DNA of 64,000 nucleotides from UBA7328 sp002471345 (GTDB taxonomy: Bacteria > Bacteroidota > Bacteroidia > Chitinophagales > Saprospiraceae), in NCBI GenBank assembly GCA_964011275.1, contig CAXGOB010000008.1, positions 1 to 64,000 of the forward strand. Direction: 5' to 3'. The notes under the pieces were generated by a model. The model did not search any database and had not been told where the DNA came from. It was given only the letters and a program-made list of their open reading frames with translations. The stretch's first letter is position 1. The number at the start of each line of letters is the position of its first letter. This document shows, piece by piece, positions 47,789-56,960 of this stretch. Position numbers and translations under genes: made by a program.

Positions 47789-48988
47789 TCAATCTCTCAC
47801 CTGTCCATTCCCATATATATACCACTTATTAGTCACTAATTGATCTAACCCTAATGGTCCTCTATGATGCAATTTATCAGTACTAATTGCCAGTTCTGCT
47901 CCAATACCAAGTTGCCCTCCATCTGTGAATCTAGTAGAGGCATTGTGATAAACTGCGGCACTGTCTATCTGATCCATAAAGGACGATGCTGTTTTCATGC
48001 TTTCTGTCATAATTGTCACGGAGTGACCTCCGCTGTGAGTATTGATTTTGCCTATAGCAGAATGCATGTTTTCTGAGAGTCCAATGCAAATCTTCATTGC
48101 TAAAAACTCCTCACTCCAAATTTCTTCTTGACCTATTACGGAGCAACCAGGAAGTGATAAAACTGCATTTTTATCTGCTAATACTTCTACATTATTTTCA
48201 CAAAGTATATGATAGAGTTCTTTTAGTTTTTTATCGAGATCTATTATGGTTTTATTTATTAAGACTTTATCCAGAGCATTACATGCCGAGATTTTATCTG
48301 TTTTAGCATTTAAAATTATTGGAATAGTCTTTTGCCAATCTGCATCGTCATGGACATACAGGAAGTTATTACCTCTACCACTTATGAGCACCGCACATTT
48401 AGCATGTGATTTTACAAAATGAATGAGTCCATCTCCTCCTCTAGGGACAATGAGATCAATAGGGCCTGGCGGATTTTTTAAATACTCTTGAGTTTCTGAT
48501 CGACTGAGCTCCAATGAAGTTATCCAGTCTTCAGAAAGGTTATTTTCTTTAAGTGCTTTATGCCAACACTGTACTAGAATCCTATTGCTTTTTCTAGCTT
48601 CTTTACCACCCTTAAGTATGATTTTATTGTTGGATTTGAATGCGACTACGGCCGCTTCTACTGTCACATCAGGTCTAGATTCGTATATGATCATGATGGT
48701 TCCAAATGGAGCAGTTTTATTTACCACTTTCATTCCATTTTCATGGAAAAACTCTGATTTTACTGAACCAATTGGATCCTTTCGCTCTCTGATAGCTTTT
48801 ATTGCTTCTATCATACCTTCCACTTTCTCATCGTTCATGACTAGTCTGTCATACATGGCACGATCAGTGGAATCATAGGCGGCACAGTCTTGAGCATTTG
48901 CTTCTAGAAATGTTCCTCGATTTATATCCAATAACTTTATCATTGAAGTAAGGACTAAATCTTTTTGTTCAGTAGTAAGTAGCTGCAT
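47789..48988 (-). CDS. proA: Glutamate-5-semialdehyde dehydrogenase
   Basis: This 399-residue enzyme has the typical gamma-glutamyl phosphate reductase sequence: FGTIMIIYESRPDVTVEAA, LKGGKEARKSN, DLIVPRGG, and the catalytic cysteine in TDKISACNALDK, with HSGGHSVTI near the C terminus. It reduces glutamyl-5-phosphate with NADPH to the semialdehyde in proline synthesis. proB is not beside it. The proC gene starts 14 kb away at 63317, so the pathway genes are scattered here. Confidence 0.95.
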   Translation of the reverse strand: MQLLTTEQKDLVLTSMIKLLDINRGTFLEANAQDCAAYDSTDRAMYDRLVMNDEKVEGMIEAIKAIRERKDPIGSVKSEFFHENGMKVVNKTAPFGTIMIIYESRPDVTVEAAVVAFKSNNKIILKGGKEARKSNRILVQCWHKALKENNLSEDWITSLELSRSETQEYLKNPPGPIDLIVPRGGDGLIHFVKSHAKCAVLISGRGNNFLYVHDDADWQKTIPIILNAKTDKISACNALDKVLINKTIIDLDKKLKELYHILCENNVEVLADKNAVLSLPGCSVIGQEEIWSEEFLAMKICIGLSENMHSAIGKINTHSGGHSVTIMTESMKTASSFMDQIDSAAVYHNASTRFTDGGQLGIGAELAISTDKLHHRGPLGLDQLVTNKWYIYGNGQVRD

Positions 48989-49145
48989 GGCTTGTAATTA
49001 ATCTGCTCTGGACATAATGTTAATTGGGTCTTCAAAATTAAAGCCTAAATAGTTCTGATGATTTCAAAATTCATGGAGAGTCAAAATTGTATAGATAATG
49101 ACTACTTTAATGAAGTGAAATTGAAAAATGACATAAACAAATAAA

Positions 49146-50816
49146 ATGTATCGAAATAAAACAAGAACCCTGAATATTCTCATTTATACATTAATCGGAC
49201 TTTGCACTATTGCATGTAGTCCTACAGCTGAGGAATCTTCAAATTCAAAAGCAGAACCATTGGATAGTATCCTCATAAAAGGGGCATTTTTTCAAGGGGC
49301 AAATGGACTTTACTTTGATGAAGATGATCAATTGCATGTTGCATCAGTTGTAGGTAGACTTATTGGAATCGTGGATACTGATAATGGAGAAATTATAGAT
49401 ACTCTTACCGGTGCAGATGGAGTGGAAGGTCCAGATGATTTGACATTCGGGCCAGATGGATCATTGTATTTTACTTCTATACTTACTGGAGAAGTTGGAC
49501 GTATTACACAGGAAGGTATCAGCAGCCGACAATTTCTTTCACCGGGTGCTAATCCTATTACTTTTTCTGATGATGGTAGACTCTTTGTGGCCTTAGACTT
49601 TCAAGGTGATGGTTTGTATGAATTAGATCCTGAACTTAGAGATCCTCCTCGATTGATTATCAAAGAATTAGGATGGCTCAACGGAATGGATTTTGGCCCA
49701 GATGGTTATTTATATGGGCCTATCTGGTCTAAAGGGCACATTGTGAAAATTAATGTAGACAAAGGTTCGCTAGAAGTTATAGTAGATGATTTGAAAACTC
49801 CTGCAGCGGTTAAATTTGATTCAAAAGGTACTTTGCACACTATCGATCATAAGACAGGAGAAATCTACCGAATCAATGTAGAGACAGGAGAAAAGCTAAA
49901 AATTGCATCTGGACCAGAATATGTAGGAGCAGATAATTTGGCTTTTAATTCTAAAAACGAATTATTCGTCAGCCATGCTCAAGACGGAAGTCTTTACCAA
50001 GTGAATAAGGATGGAAGTAAAAGAGTAATTATTTCTCCTTCTATTTGTAATGCTGCCGACATAGAAGTAGTAGGTAATCGAATCCTAGTACCAGATATAT
50101 TATCAATGAAATCATTGAATGAACAAGGCGAAATATCGCATACATGGCACCATATGATAGGCTCGCAGGGTGTGATAGGACCATTTACCATTGATGCAGA
50201 AGGAGATAAATTGGCACTTACTTCTTGGTTTAGTAATGAAGTACAGGTATGGAATGTGACAACCAATGAAGCCGAAGTCACTTATCATGATCTGACGGTT
50301 CCTATAAATGCGATTTTGCACAATGGTTCATTGATTATTGCAGAATTAGGTGTTTCTCCTGGAGCTGCAATGGTAACTAGGAGATTAGGTGATAATATAG
50401 AAATCCTACTCGATGCAAGTGGTGGGTTAATTGTCCCATCGGGACTGGCCTGTGACGATGAGAATTGCTATGTCGCTGATTATTATCAAGGGAAGATTCT
50501 ACAGTTTATTAAGAAAGGCAACAAGCTGGATGTAGCAGAAGTGATTTTGGATTCATTGCAATTGCCCGAAGGCCTACAAATTGGTCCTAAAGGGAAACTC
50601 TTAATAGTAGAAACTGGATTAAATCGGGTACTCGCATATGATTTGAAATCGAAATCTAGTACAGTTTTAGTTGATCATGTTCCTTTAGGATTGACAGCCC
50701 CACAGGGTATGCCACCTACATGGAAGCTATCAGATGTTTCTTTTGATGAGAATGGGACATTGTTTGTCCCAAGTGATGTGGATAATGTGATTTATAAATA
50801 TCTCGGAAAATTATGA
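49146..50816 (+). CDS. Lipoprotein with SMP-30/NHL-type beta propellers
   Basis: This 556-residue protein has a lipoprotein signal (TIAC, C24) followed by repeating strands of SMP-30/gluconolactonase and NHL-like propellers (GADGVEGPDDLTFGPDGSLYF, split as GVEGPDDLTF and GPDGSLYF; MDFGPDGYLYGP; LAFNSKNELFVS; GLQIGPKGKLLIVE). Length fits two six-bladed units. Calcium-dependent lactonase or strictosidine-synthase-like activity is possible, but the metal ligands cannot be placed with confidence. It is anchored outside the inner membrane. No close functional neighbour is evident. Confidence 0.8.
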   Translation: MYRNKTRTLNILIYTLIGLCTIACSPTAEESSNSKAEPLDSILIKGAFFQGANGLYFDEDDQLHVASVVGRLIGIVDTDNGEIIDTLTGADGVEGPDDLTFGPDGSLYFTSILTGEVGRITQEGISSRQFLSPGANPITFSDDGRLFVALDFQGDGLYELDPELRDPPRLIIKELGWLNGMDFGPDGYLYGPIWSKGHIVKINVDKGSLEVIVDDLKTPAAVKFDSKGTLHTIDHKTGEIYRINVETGEKLKIASGPEYVGADNLAFNSKNELFVSHAQDGSLYQVNKDGSKRVIISPSICNAADIEVVGNRILVPDILSMKSLNEQGEISHTWHHMIGSQGVIGPFTIDAEGDKLALTSWFSNEVQVWNVTTNEAEVTYHDLTVPINAILHNGSLIIAELGVSPGAAMVTRRLGDNIEILLDASGGLIVPSGLACDDENCYVADYYQGKILQFIKKGNKLDVAEVILDSLQLPEGLQIGPKGKLLIVETGLNRVLAYDLKSKSSTVLVDHVPLGLTAPQGMPPTWKLSDVSFDENGTLFVPSDVDNVIYKYLGKL

Positions 50817-51034
50817 CTTTAGATTATACGTAGAAGATGTTGAGTTTCTAGGTTTCGTTAACTGAAAGCATGAATTAACACTTCCTCTTTGGAAAAGGAA
50901 GGAAAAATTGGTTTGATATTTCTAATTTATCCTTCTTCCTAACACACCTTCTTCCACTTTTCTCGTTTATAATATTTGAGATGCTTTAAAGTCATCATTT
51001 TTGTGACCGTACAGTGAAAAACTAGATAGTGTAG

Positions 51035-53059
51035 ATGCAATTTCTCTTTCCTTCTTTTCTTTGGGCATTATTGGCATTAGCCATTCCAATTATCATTCAT
51101 CTTTTTCATTTTAGAAGATTTAAAAAGGTCTATTTCACTAATGTGAAATTCCTCAAAGAACTTAAAGAAGAAACCAGTAATCGTAACCGGATTAAAAACC
51201 TTTTGGTGCTTTTGAGCAGATTATTAGCGCTTGGGTTTCTAGTATTTGCCTTTGCTCAGCCTATTCTTTTTGAAGGAGAAGAAGTGAAAGCCGGAAGAAA
51301 AGCTGTCAGCGTTTTTGTTGACAATTCATTTTCTATGAATGCTACACAAAATAATGCTGCTTTACTTACTATAGCAAAGGAGAGAGCAAGGCAAATTATT
51401 CAAGCTTATGGAGAGTCTGATGAATATCAGATCCTTACCAATGAACTGAATGGTAGACAACTCAATTTTTTTGATAAATCTACAGCTCTGAGTCACATAG
51501 ATGAGATCAATTCAAGCCCTTCTGTTAGTGATTTGGCATTAGTCAGAAATGTGCAAAAAAGAACACTTTCACAAAAAAATAGCCAAAAAATTGCCTATTT
51601 GATTTCTGATTTTCAGGAATCTATTTCCACTTTTGAGCAGCCTGTGGATTCTACAGTGGAATATAATTTATTACAGTTAAGGCCGGTTATAGAGCGCAAT
51701 ATAAGTATCGACGATGTGGTCTTTGATGCAGTGGTGCCAGTGCTTAATGAAAGCAATGCCCTTAATATTACTCTAACCAATCACAGTCAAGAATCAGCAG
51801 ATAATGTTCAGTTAAGTTTACTTTATGAAGATCAAACTAGGCCTCTTGGTACGGTTTCTATACCTCCTTTAACGACTATTACTGATACTGCTGCCATGAC
51901 AATCAATAATACAGGATGGCATGATGCTGAAGTAAGAATAGAGGACTATCCAGTTACTTTTGATGATACATATCATATAGCATTCCAACTCAAGCAACAA
52001 ATAAACATATTAAGTATTTATGAGTCGCAATCAAATACTTATTTGGGGGCAGCATATAAATCGTTGGGATATTTTAATAGAACTTCAGCTCAAAAAGACA
52101 GAGTAAAATATGAGATTATACCCACTCAGGATTTAATCATATTGGAAGATTTGTCTAATTTGAGTAGTGGCCTTATTGCAGTTTTGGAAGACTTTGTCTC
52201 TAGTGGAGGTAATTTATTAATCTTTCCAAGTGCTAATATTAATAATGAAGTCTATAGTGATTTTTTAGGTAGACTACGAGCCAATAACTTTGGAAATATT
52301 CAAAAACAGACTAGAGAAGTAGGACGGATAAATAGTGATGCCTTTATATTTTCAAATGTTTTTAGAAGAATAAGTAGAAATATCAAACTTCCTGCAACGT
52401 CGTCTAATTATGTGGTCAATGTATCACAATCAAGAGCTATGGAGAGAATTCTGGATTACCGAGATGGTAGTTCTTATTTAGCTAAATATGAATTAGAAGC
52501 TGGATCAGTATATGTATGCAGTGCTCCTCTTTCTTCAGAATTCAATGACCTTTCGGCCAACGCAGAAATTTTTATCCCATTACTCTACAAAGCAGCCATT
52601 TCATCTGGTAATCAATCAGAAATTGCTTATACCATAGGAGAGGATAACATCATCACTTCACAAAATTTGGACATAAGTGAAAAGACCAAATACCTGATCA
52701 CCGGAGGTGACACAGAGTTTATACCAGGACTCATAAGACAAAAGAATGATTATCTCATTGATATCACGGACCAAATTAATACTGCTGGAATCTATAATTT
52801 GACTAAAAATGGAAATGCCGAAAGTAGCCTTGCATTTAATTATGATAGAAGAGAATCTAATCTTTCTTTAGTGAATTTAGAGGAGATTAGAAATGAGATA
52901 GGAGTTGATGTAAATATTATTGAAGAGACTATACAAGCAGGACTTACAGATTTTATTAGTCAAAAAGATCACGGTTTTCGGCTTTGGAAGTATTGTATTA
53001 TGCTGGCTTTGTTATTTTTGGCCATTGAAACCATACTACTGAGATTCTGGAAAATATAA
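51035..53059 (+). CDS. BatA-like membrane protein with vWA domain
   Basis: This 674-residue protein starts with the BatA N-terminal module: helix LWALLALAIPIIIHLFHF, then RRFKKVYFTNVKFLKEL, then a second helix near residue 60-80 (LLSRLLALGFLVFAFAQP). It continues with a vWA domain with DNSFS metal site and ends in a last helix (CIMLALLFLAIETILL). BatA-type proteins sit in the inner membrane and are linked to aerotolerance in Bacteroides. The neighbours downstream (dihydroorotase-like, DUF4199, glycosyltransferase) form a layout often seen in this phylum. A second vWA membrane protein is at 31198-33300. Confidence 0.88.
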   Translation: MQFLFPSFLWALLALAIPIIIHLFHFRRFKKVYFTNVKFLKELKEETSNRNRIKNLLVLLSRLLALGFLVFAFAQPILFEGEEVKAGRKAVSVFVDNSFSMNATQNNAALLTIAKERARQIIQAYGESDEYQILTNELNGRQLNFFDKSTALSHIDEINSSPSVSDLALVRNVQKRTLSQKNSQKIAYLISDFQESISTFEQPVDSTVEYNLLQLRPVIERNISIDDVVFDAVVPVLNESNALNITLTNHSQESADNVQLSLLYEDQTRPLGTVSIPPLTTITDTAAMTINNTGWHDAEVRIEDYPVTFDDTYHIAFQLKQQINILSIYESQSNTYLGAAYKSLGYFNRTSAQKDRVKYEIIPTQDLIILEDLSNLSSGLIAVLEDFVSSGGNLLIFPSANINNEVYSDFLGRLRANNFGNIQKQTREVGRINSDAFIFSNVFRRISRNIKLPATSSNYVVNVSQSRAMERILDYRDGSSYLAKYELEAGSVYVCSAPLSSEFNDLSANAEIFIPLLYKAAISSGNQSEIAYTIGEDNIITSQNLDISEKTKYLITGGDTEFIPGLIRQKNDYLIDITDQINTAGIYNLTKNGNAESSLAFNYDRRESNLSLVNLEEIRNEIGVDVNIIEETIQAGLTDFISQKDHGFRLWKYCIMLALLFLAIETILLRFWKI

Positions 53060-53071
53060 TACAGAGCCGAA

Positions 53072-54303
53072 ATGGACGAAAAGTTCTACTCAAACAAGCC
53101 AAAATAATTGACTTTAAATCTCCATTCCACCTTCAAAAAGTAGATGTCTTAATAGAAAACAGTAGAATTAAGAAAATTGCATCTGTAATTGACTCAAAGG
53201 TTGACCAAATTATAGAAAGTGAAAATCTACATATTTCTCCTGGATGGATTGATATAGGTGCAATGTGCTGGGATCCAGGTCATGAATACAGAGAAGATAA
53301 AGATTCTTTGAAGGCTGCTGCTGCTAATGGAGGTTTTACTAAAGTGTTTGTATGGTCTAATACTGACCCAATTATTGATAACAAAGCACAATACCAATAT
53401 TACACTAATGATAATGGTCCAGGTAATGTAGGATTGTATCCCATATGCAGCATCACAAAAAAGACAGAGGGAAAAGAACTAGCAGAACTTATTGACTTGC
53501 ATCAATCAGGAGCACTTCTATTCTCTGACGGATTGACCTTTAACGGGCCTATCAAAGAACTGAGGAAGGCGATGGAGTATTCCAAATCTATGAAAGCTAA
53601 AGTGCTTTATGCGCCAAGTCCTTTTGATATCAATCCAGAAGGCCAGATACATGAAAGTGACATTTCTATATCCTTAGGTTTGCCTGGATTACCAGGAGTA
53701 AGTGAGACAATGTCTATTCAAAAGGCGATATCCATAGCAGAATATGCAGAGACTGATTTTGTATTACATAATATCAGTACAAAATATGCTTTAGATATTG
53801 TGAAATCATCAGCTGTATTCGCTTTGGGAGTCTCTTATTTTAATTTATGTAAAGATGTTCGCTCTTGTTCAGATTTTGATGCCAATCATAAAGTTATTCC
53901 ACCTCTGAGGGATGAGGATGATAAAAAGGAATTAGTTAAAGCAGTAAAAAGTAACCAAATCACATATATTTCTTCAAATCATTATCCTTTAGAAAATGAT
54001 GTAAAAGACATGGAATTTGGGTTAGCATCTTTTGGAGCTAGTGGAATTGAAACCGTGTTTTCAGCTCTTATAATGGATACGGATATAGAATTAGAATCAA
54101 TAATAAGTAAATTGACATATGGCCCAGCTTCCGTGGGAGGAGTATCTGTAGAGAGCATAAAAGAAGATGCAGCGGTAAACCTCACAATTTTTGATCCTAA
54201 GGCTAAATGGATTTATAATGACAAGACTTGCCAATCAAAATGTAGGAATAGCCCTTTTTATGGCAAGGAGTTGACAGGAAAAATTCTAGGGGTAGTAATT
54301 TGA
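53072..54303 (+). CDS. Dihydroorotase-like protein lacking catalytic residues; start frameshifted
   Basis: The reading frame that ends at 54303 is open from 53029 but has no ATG, GTG or TTG before 53263, which is too late because VDVLIENSRIKKIA and SPGWIDIGAM, both typical of amidohydrolases, lie upstream. If the A run at 53079-53082 were one base longer, the ATG at 53072 would read MDEKVLLKQAKIID into this frame, matching normal dihydroorotase starts. Metal ligands are missing: the HxH motif is replaced in DIGAMCWDPG, the HxST histidine is Asn in HNISTKY, and the DHAPH Asp region reads SSNHYPL. The fold is kept (GASGIETVFSAL). It is probably an inactive, structural or regulatory paralogue. 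Coordinates use the corrected start. Confidence 0.8.
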
Positions 54304-54390
54304 TAATTTCTTAGACAAAGATTAGTCGATTAAATTATTCTAACATATTTGAGTTTCCTAAATTCGTAATTCACTAAAAATCTTTTAGAT

Positions 54391-54915
54391 ATGCTAAATC
54401 ATCCTGCATTAAAATGGGGACTCATATATGGGTTGTTTTTTGTAGTAACCAATACTATCTATCAGTTTGTTGCACCTAAAATGATATTTACAGGTACACT
54501 GACTACCATACTTTCATTTGCTGTGCCAATATTTTGTATGGTCATGGCAGGGCGAGAAATTAAAGCTTATCAAGAAGGATTTTTAAGTTTTGGAGAAGCA
54601 CTGAAGAATACTTTTCTAGTTTGGGCTATAGGTTCTCTTCTCTCACTTTTACATCAATATTTTCAAGTGAACTTTCTTGATCCTAGTCTGATAGAAGTAC
54701 AGAAGGAAGTAGTTGCAGAGACTGGTCAATGGATGGCTGATATGTTTGGAATGAATGAAGAAATGGCTGATGAAATGAATGAGCAGTTGGAAGCAGCAGC
54801 AGATGAACTAGAACATCAGACATTTGGCCAGGCTATATTAGGATGGCTCGGAGGATGTATTTTAGGATTGATAATAAGTCTTATTGTCAGTGCTATAATA
54901 AAAAAGAGTTATTAG
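54391..54915 (+). CDS. DUF4199 family membrane protein
   Basis: This 174-residue protein has four helices in two pairs (ALKWGLIYGLFFVVTN; TILSFAVPIFCMVMAG; TFLVWAIGSLLSLLHQ; LGGCILGLIISLIVSAI) and a middle acidic segment, matching DUF4199, a common Bacteroidota membrane family with no known role. It lies between the dihydroorotase-like gene (87 nt) and the glycosyltransferase gene, an arrangement that recurs in the phylum. A terminator follows at 54948-54981. Confidence 0.85.
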   Translation: MLNHPALKWGLIYGLFFVVTNTIYQFVAPKMIFTGTLTTILSFAVPIFCMVMAGREIKAYQEGFLSFGEALKNTFLVWAIGSLLSLLHQYFQVNFLDPSLIEVQKEVVAETGQWMADMFGMNEEMADEMNEQLEAAADELEHQTFGQAILGWLGGCILGLIISLIVSAIIKKSY

Positions 54916-54940
54916 ATTAACTTTTTTCATAATATATAAA

Positions 54941-54948
54941 TACCTTTG
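54941..54948 (+). promoter_or_regulatory. Putative -7 promoter element before the glycosyltransferase
   Basis: TACCTTTG matches TAnnTTTG, 37 nt before the ATG at 54986. It is followed immediately by a terminator hairpin, so transcripts from it would start inside or just before the hairpin. Confidence 0.35.
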
Positions 54949-54981
54949 TCTGAGGCATTAAAGTTGCTTCAGACATTTTTT
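54948..54981 (+). terminator. Intrinsic terminator 4 nt before a start codon
   Basis: GTCTGAGGCA (54948-54957) pairs with TGCTTCAGAC (54965-54974) with one G-T wobble, and ATTTTTTG follows. It ends the DUF4199 transcript but lies just 4 nt ahead of the glycosyltransferase ATG, so it may control read-through into that gene. Confidence 0.75.
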
Positions 54982-54985
54982 GTTT

Positions 54986-55918
54986 ATGGATATTAGTATA
55001 GTCATTCCTCTTCTTAATGAAAGCGAATCTCTTCCTGAGTTGTACAGATGGATCAATGAAGTGATGGAAAATAATGGCTTTGCTTATGAAATAGTTTTTA
55101 TCGATGACGGCAGTACAGACAATTCTTGGAAAATTATCAATGACCTTAAACACAAGAATTCGAATGTAAAGGGCATAAAATTTAGAAGAAACTATGGTAA
55201 GTCTGCTGCATTAAGTGAAGGGTTTAGAAGGACTAAAGGAAATGTCGTTTTCACTATGGATGCAGATCTTCAAGACAGCCCAGAGGAACTTCCTGTGCTC
55301 TATAAAATGATTACTGAAGAGGGTTATGATTTAGTATCAGGATGGAAGAAAAAGAGACATGATCCAATGTCCAAAACGGTACCTAGTAAATTATTTAATG
55401 CTGTTGCTCGAAAAGTAAGCGGTATAACGCTCCATGACTTTAACTGCGGTCTAAAGGCCTATAAAAATGAGGTTGTCAAAAGCATTCATGTTTATGGAGA
55501 TATGCACAGATGGATGCCTGTATTGGCTAAATGGGCTGGATATACGAAAATTGGGGAGAAAGTAGTAGAGCATAGGGCCAGACAGCATGGCTATTCTAAA
55601 TTTGGAACTAAAAGAATAATCAGTGGCTTTTTGGATTTGCTCTCCCTATTTTTTGTAGGAAAATTCTCTAAGCAACCAATGCATTTCTTTGGCACATGGG
55701 GAATGGGATTTAGCTTTGTTGGATTTTGTATCCTGACTTATCTGTCTCTTTCCAAAATCATCTGGAAGACCAGTTCCATAGATGATAGACCATTATTCTA
55801 CTTTGGTATTCTTCTTTTGATTATTGGAACTCAACTTTTTGTAACAGGATTTTTAGCAGAGTTAGTAGCTAGAAATAAACCAGGAAAGGACAATTATAAT
55901 ATTGCTGAAGAAATTTAG
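54986..55918 (+). CDS. Family 2 glycosyltransferase (polyprenyl-phosphate type) with two membrane helices
   Basis: From the ATG at 54986 this is 310 residues. The GT-A domain shows DISIVIPLLNESESLPEL, the DDGSTD nucleotide site, and the metal-binding D92-A-D94 in MDADLQDSPEE. The C terminus has two helices (about 235-256 and 270-295), as in ArnC and DPM1-like enzymes that place sugars on undecaprenyl phosphate. It acts on the cytoplasmic face of the inner membrane. The upstream terminator at 4 nt distance makes its expression unusual. The sugar and acceptor are not known. Confidence 0.92.
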   Translation: MDISIVIPLLNESESLPELYRWINEVMENNGFAYEIVFIDDGSTDNSWKIINDLKHKNSNVKGIKFRRNYGKSAALSEGFRRTKGNVVFTMDADLQDSPEELPVLYKMITEEGYDLVSGWKKKRHDPMSKTVPSKLFNAVARKVSGITLHDFNCGLKAYKNEVVKSIHVYGDMHRWMPVLAKWAGYTKIGEKVVEHRARQHGYSKFGTKRIISGFLDLLSLFFVGKFSKQPMHFFGTWGMGFSFVGFCILTYLSLSKIIWKTSSIDDRPLFYFGILLLIIGTQLFVTGFLAELVARNKPGKDNYNIAEEI

Positions 55919-55938
55919 AGCTTTATAATTTTACTTTT

Positions 55939-56958
55939 CTAGTCGAACAGCATGTCATATTGATTCTCCCGCTGCAATTTTTCCTTGCTTAACATTCCTT
56001 TGTTGAGATCAAGAGCTTGATCTGATTCGGCATCAAGAAGGAGCTGATCTTTTTCTTCACCTAGAATAAGTGACATGCCACCTTTTTCCCACTTCTCCAA
56101 CATTTTGAGGCCCTCTTCTTCAAAGATGCCATTTTGAAGATCTATACTTTGCATGAAGTTTTCCGAGAGCTCCATGAATTGTTCCATTTCTCCTACTTTC
56201 TGACTTACGTCATCAGCAATGTTTTCAAGGGCCATTTCAAACATCTCTTTCTTATTACTATCTCCTCTGATGATGTCCATGGCATTGTTCATCGCAGAAT
56301 GACTTGCCTTAATGACTTTAAATTCTTGCTCCTTGATCTCTACTTGATCTGCAACATCCTCTTTTAGAATTTCACTGTTTTCATACATCTTCATAAGAAC
56401 CCTATAGAGGATTTCCATCTTTTTATAAAGATCCTCGAGCTTCATATTACTCTCTTTTAGCCTTCCTGCTTTTCTGCTTTTTAAGATGACCTGAGATTTG
56501 TTTTGTTCCTTTTTGGCGGCATTGGCCTGATTCAGATTAGAATTTATTGCTTTTTGATTGTTTAATATCAGCTCTTTGAGCTTGTGCATTTGGCCTCTGA
56601 TTTTGATGATTTGTTTATTCATCTTTTTCAAATTCCCCTTAAGCTCATCAACGTAGGACTTAAGGATGCCTATAGGATCTATTTGAACAAACAATCCAGT
56701 AATAGCTCTCATTATACTTTTGTACATATATCCTACAAGTGTTCTGGCCTTGCTATCTAAAGCCATAAATACAATTAACCCAAGGACACCTATTGAAGCT
56801 ACTAATCCTAAGGTAGTTGATGCAAATGCCAGTATTGTTCCAAGACCTGTCATCACTGCATACCCTCCACCAATGATGGCAGCTAGAAGAAAAAGTATCC
56901 CAGTAACTCCCTCAGGTCTCTTCCAAAATGATTTTCTTGTAAAATCAGAACTTACCAT
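55939..56958 (-). CDS. Membrane-anchored coiled-coil protein, PspA-like character
   Basis: I do not recognise a named family for this 339-residue protein. Residues 17-70 form two hydrophobic segments (GVTGILFLLAAIIGGGY and LGLVASIGVLGLIVFMAL). The segment IDPIGILKSYVDELKGNL resembles the start of PspA/IM30 helices, and residues 90-300 are almost entirely coiled coil rich in K, E, N and Q. This suggests a protein that coats or remodels membranes. It lies 2 nt downstream of a second coiled-coil protein gene, so both are co-expressed. The PspA link is an inference from composition and helix pattern, not a proven homology. Confidence 0.7.
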   Translation of the reverse strand: MVSSDFTRKSFWKRPEGVTGILFLLAAIIGGGYAVMTGLGTILAFASTTLGLVASIGVLGLIVFMALDSKARTLVGYMYKSIMRAITGLFVQIDPIGILKSYVDELKGNLKKMNKQIIKIRGQMHKLKELILNNQKAINSNLNQANAAKKEQNKSQVILKSRKAGRLKESNMKLEDLYKKMEILYRVLMKMYENSEILKEDVADQVEIKEQEFKVIKASHSAMNNAMDIIRGDSNKKEMFEMALENIADDVSQKVGEMEQFMELSENFMQSIDLQNGIFEEEGLKMLEKWEKGGMSLILGEEKDQLLLDAESDQALDLNKGMLSKEKLQRENQYDMLFD

Positions 56959-56960
56959 AA

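Noticed and set aside
53263..54303. Dihydroorotase-like gene starting at the Met at 53263
   Set aside because: That start removes the conserved N-terminal strands encoded directly upstream in the same frame, so the start must lie further left.
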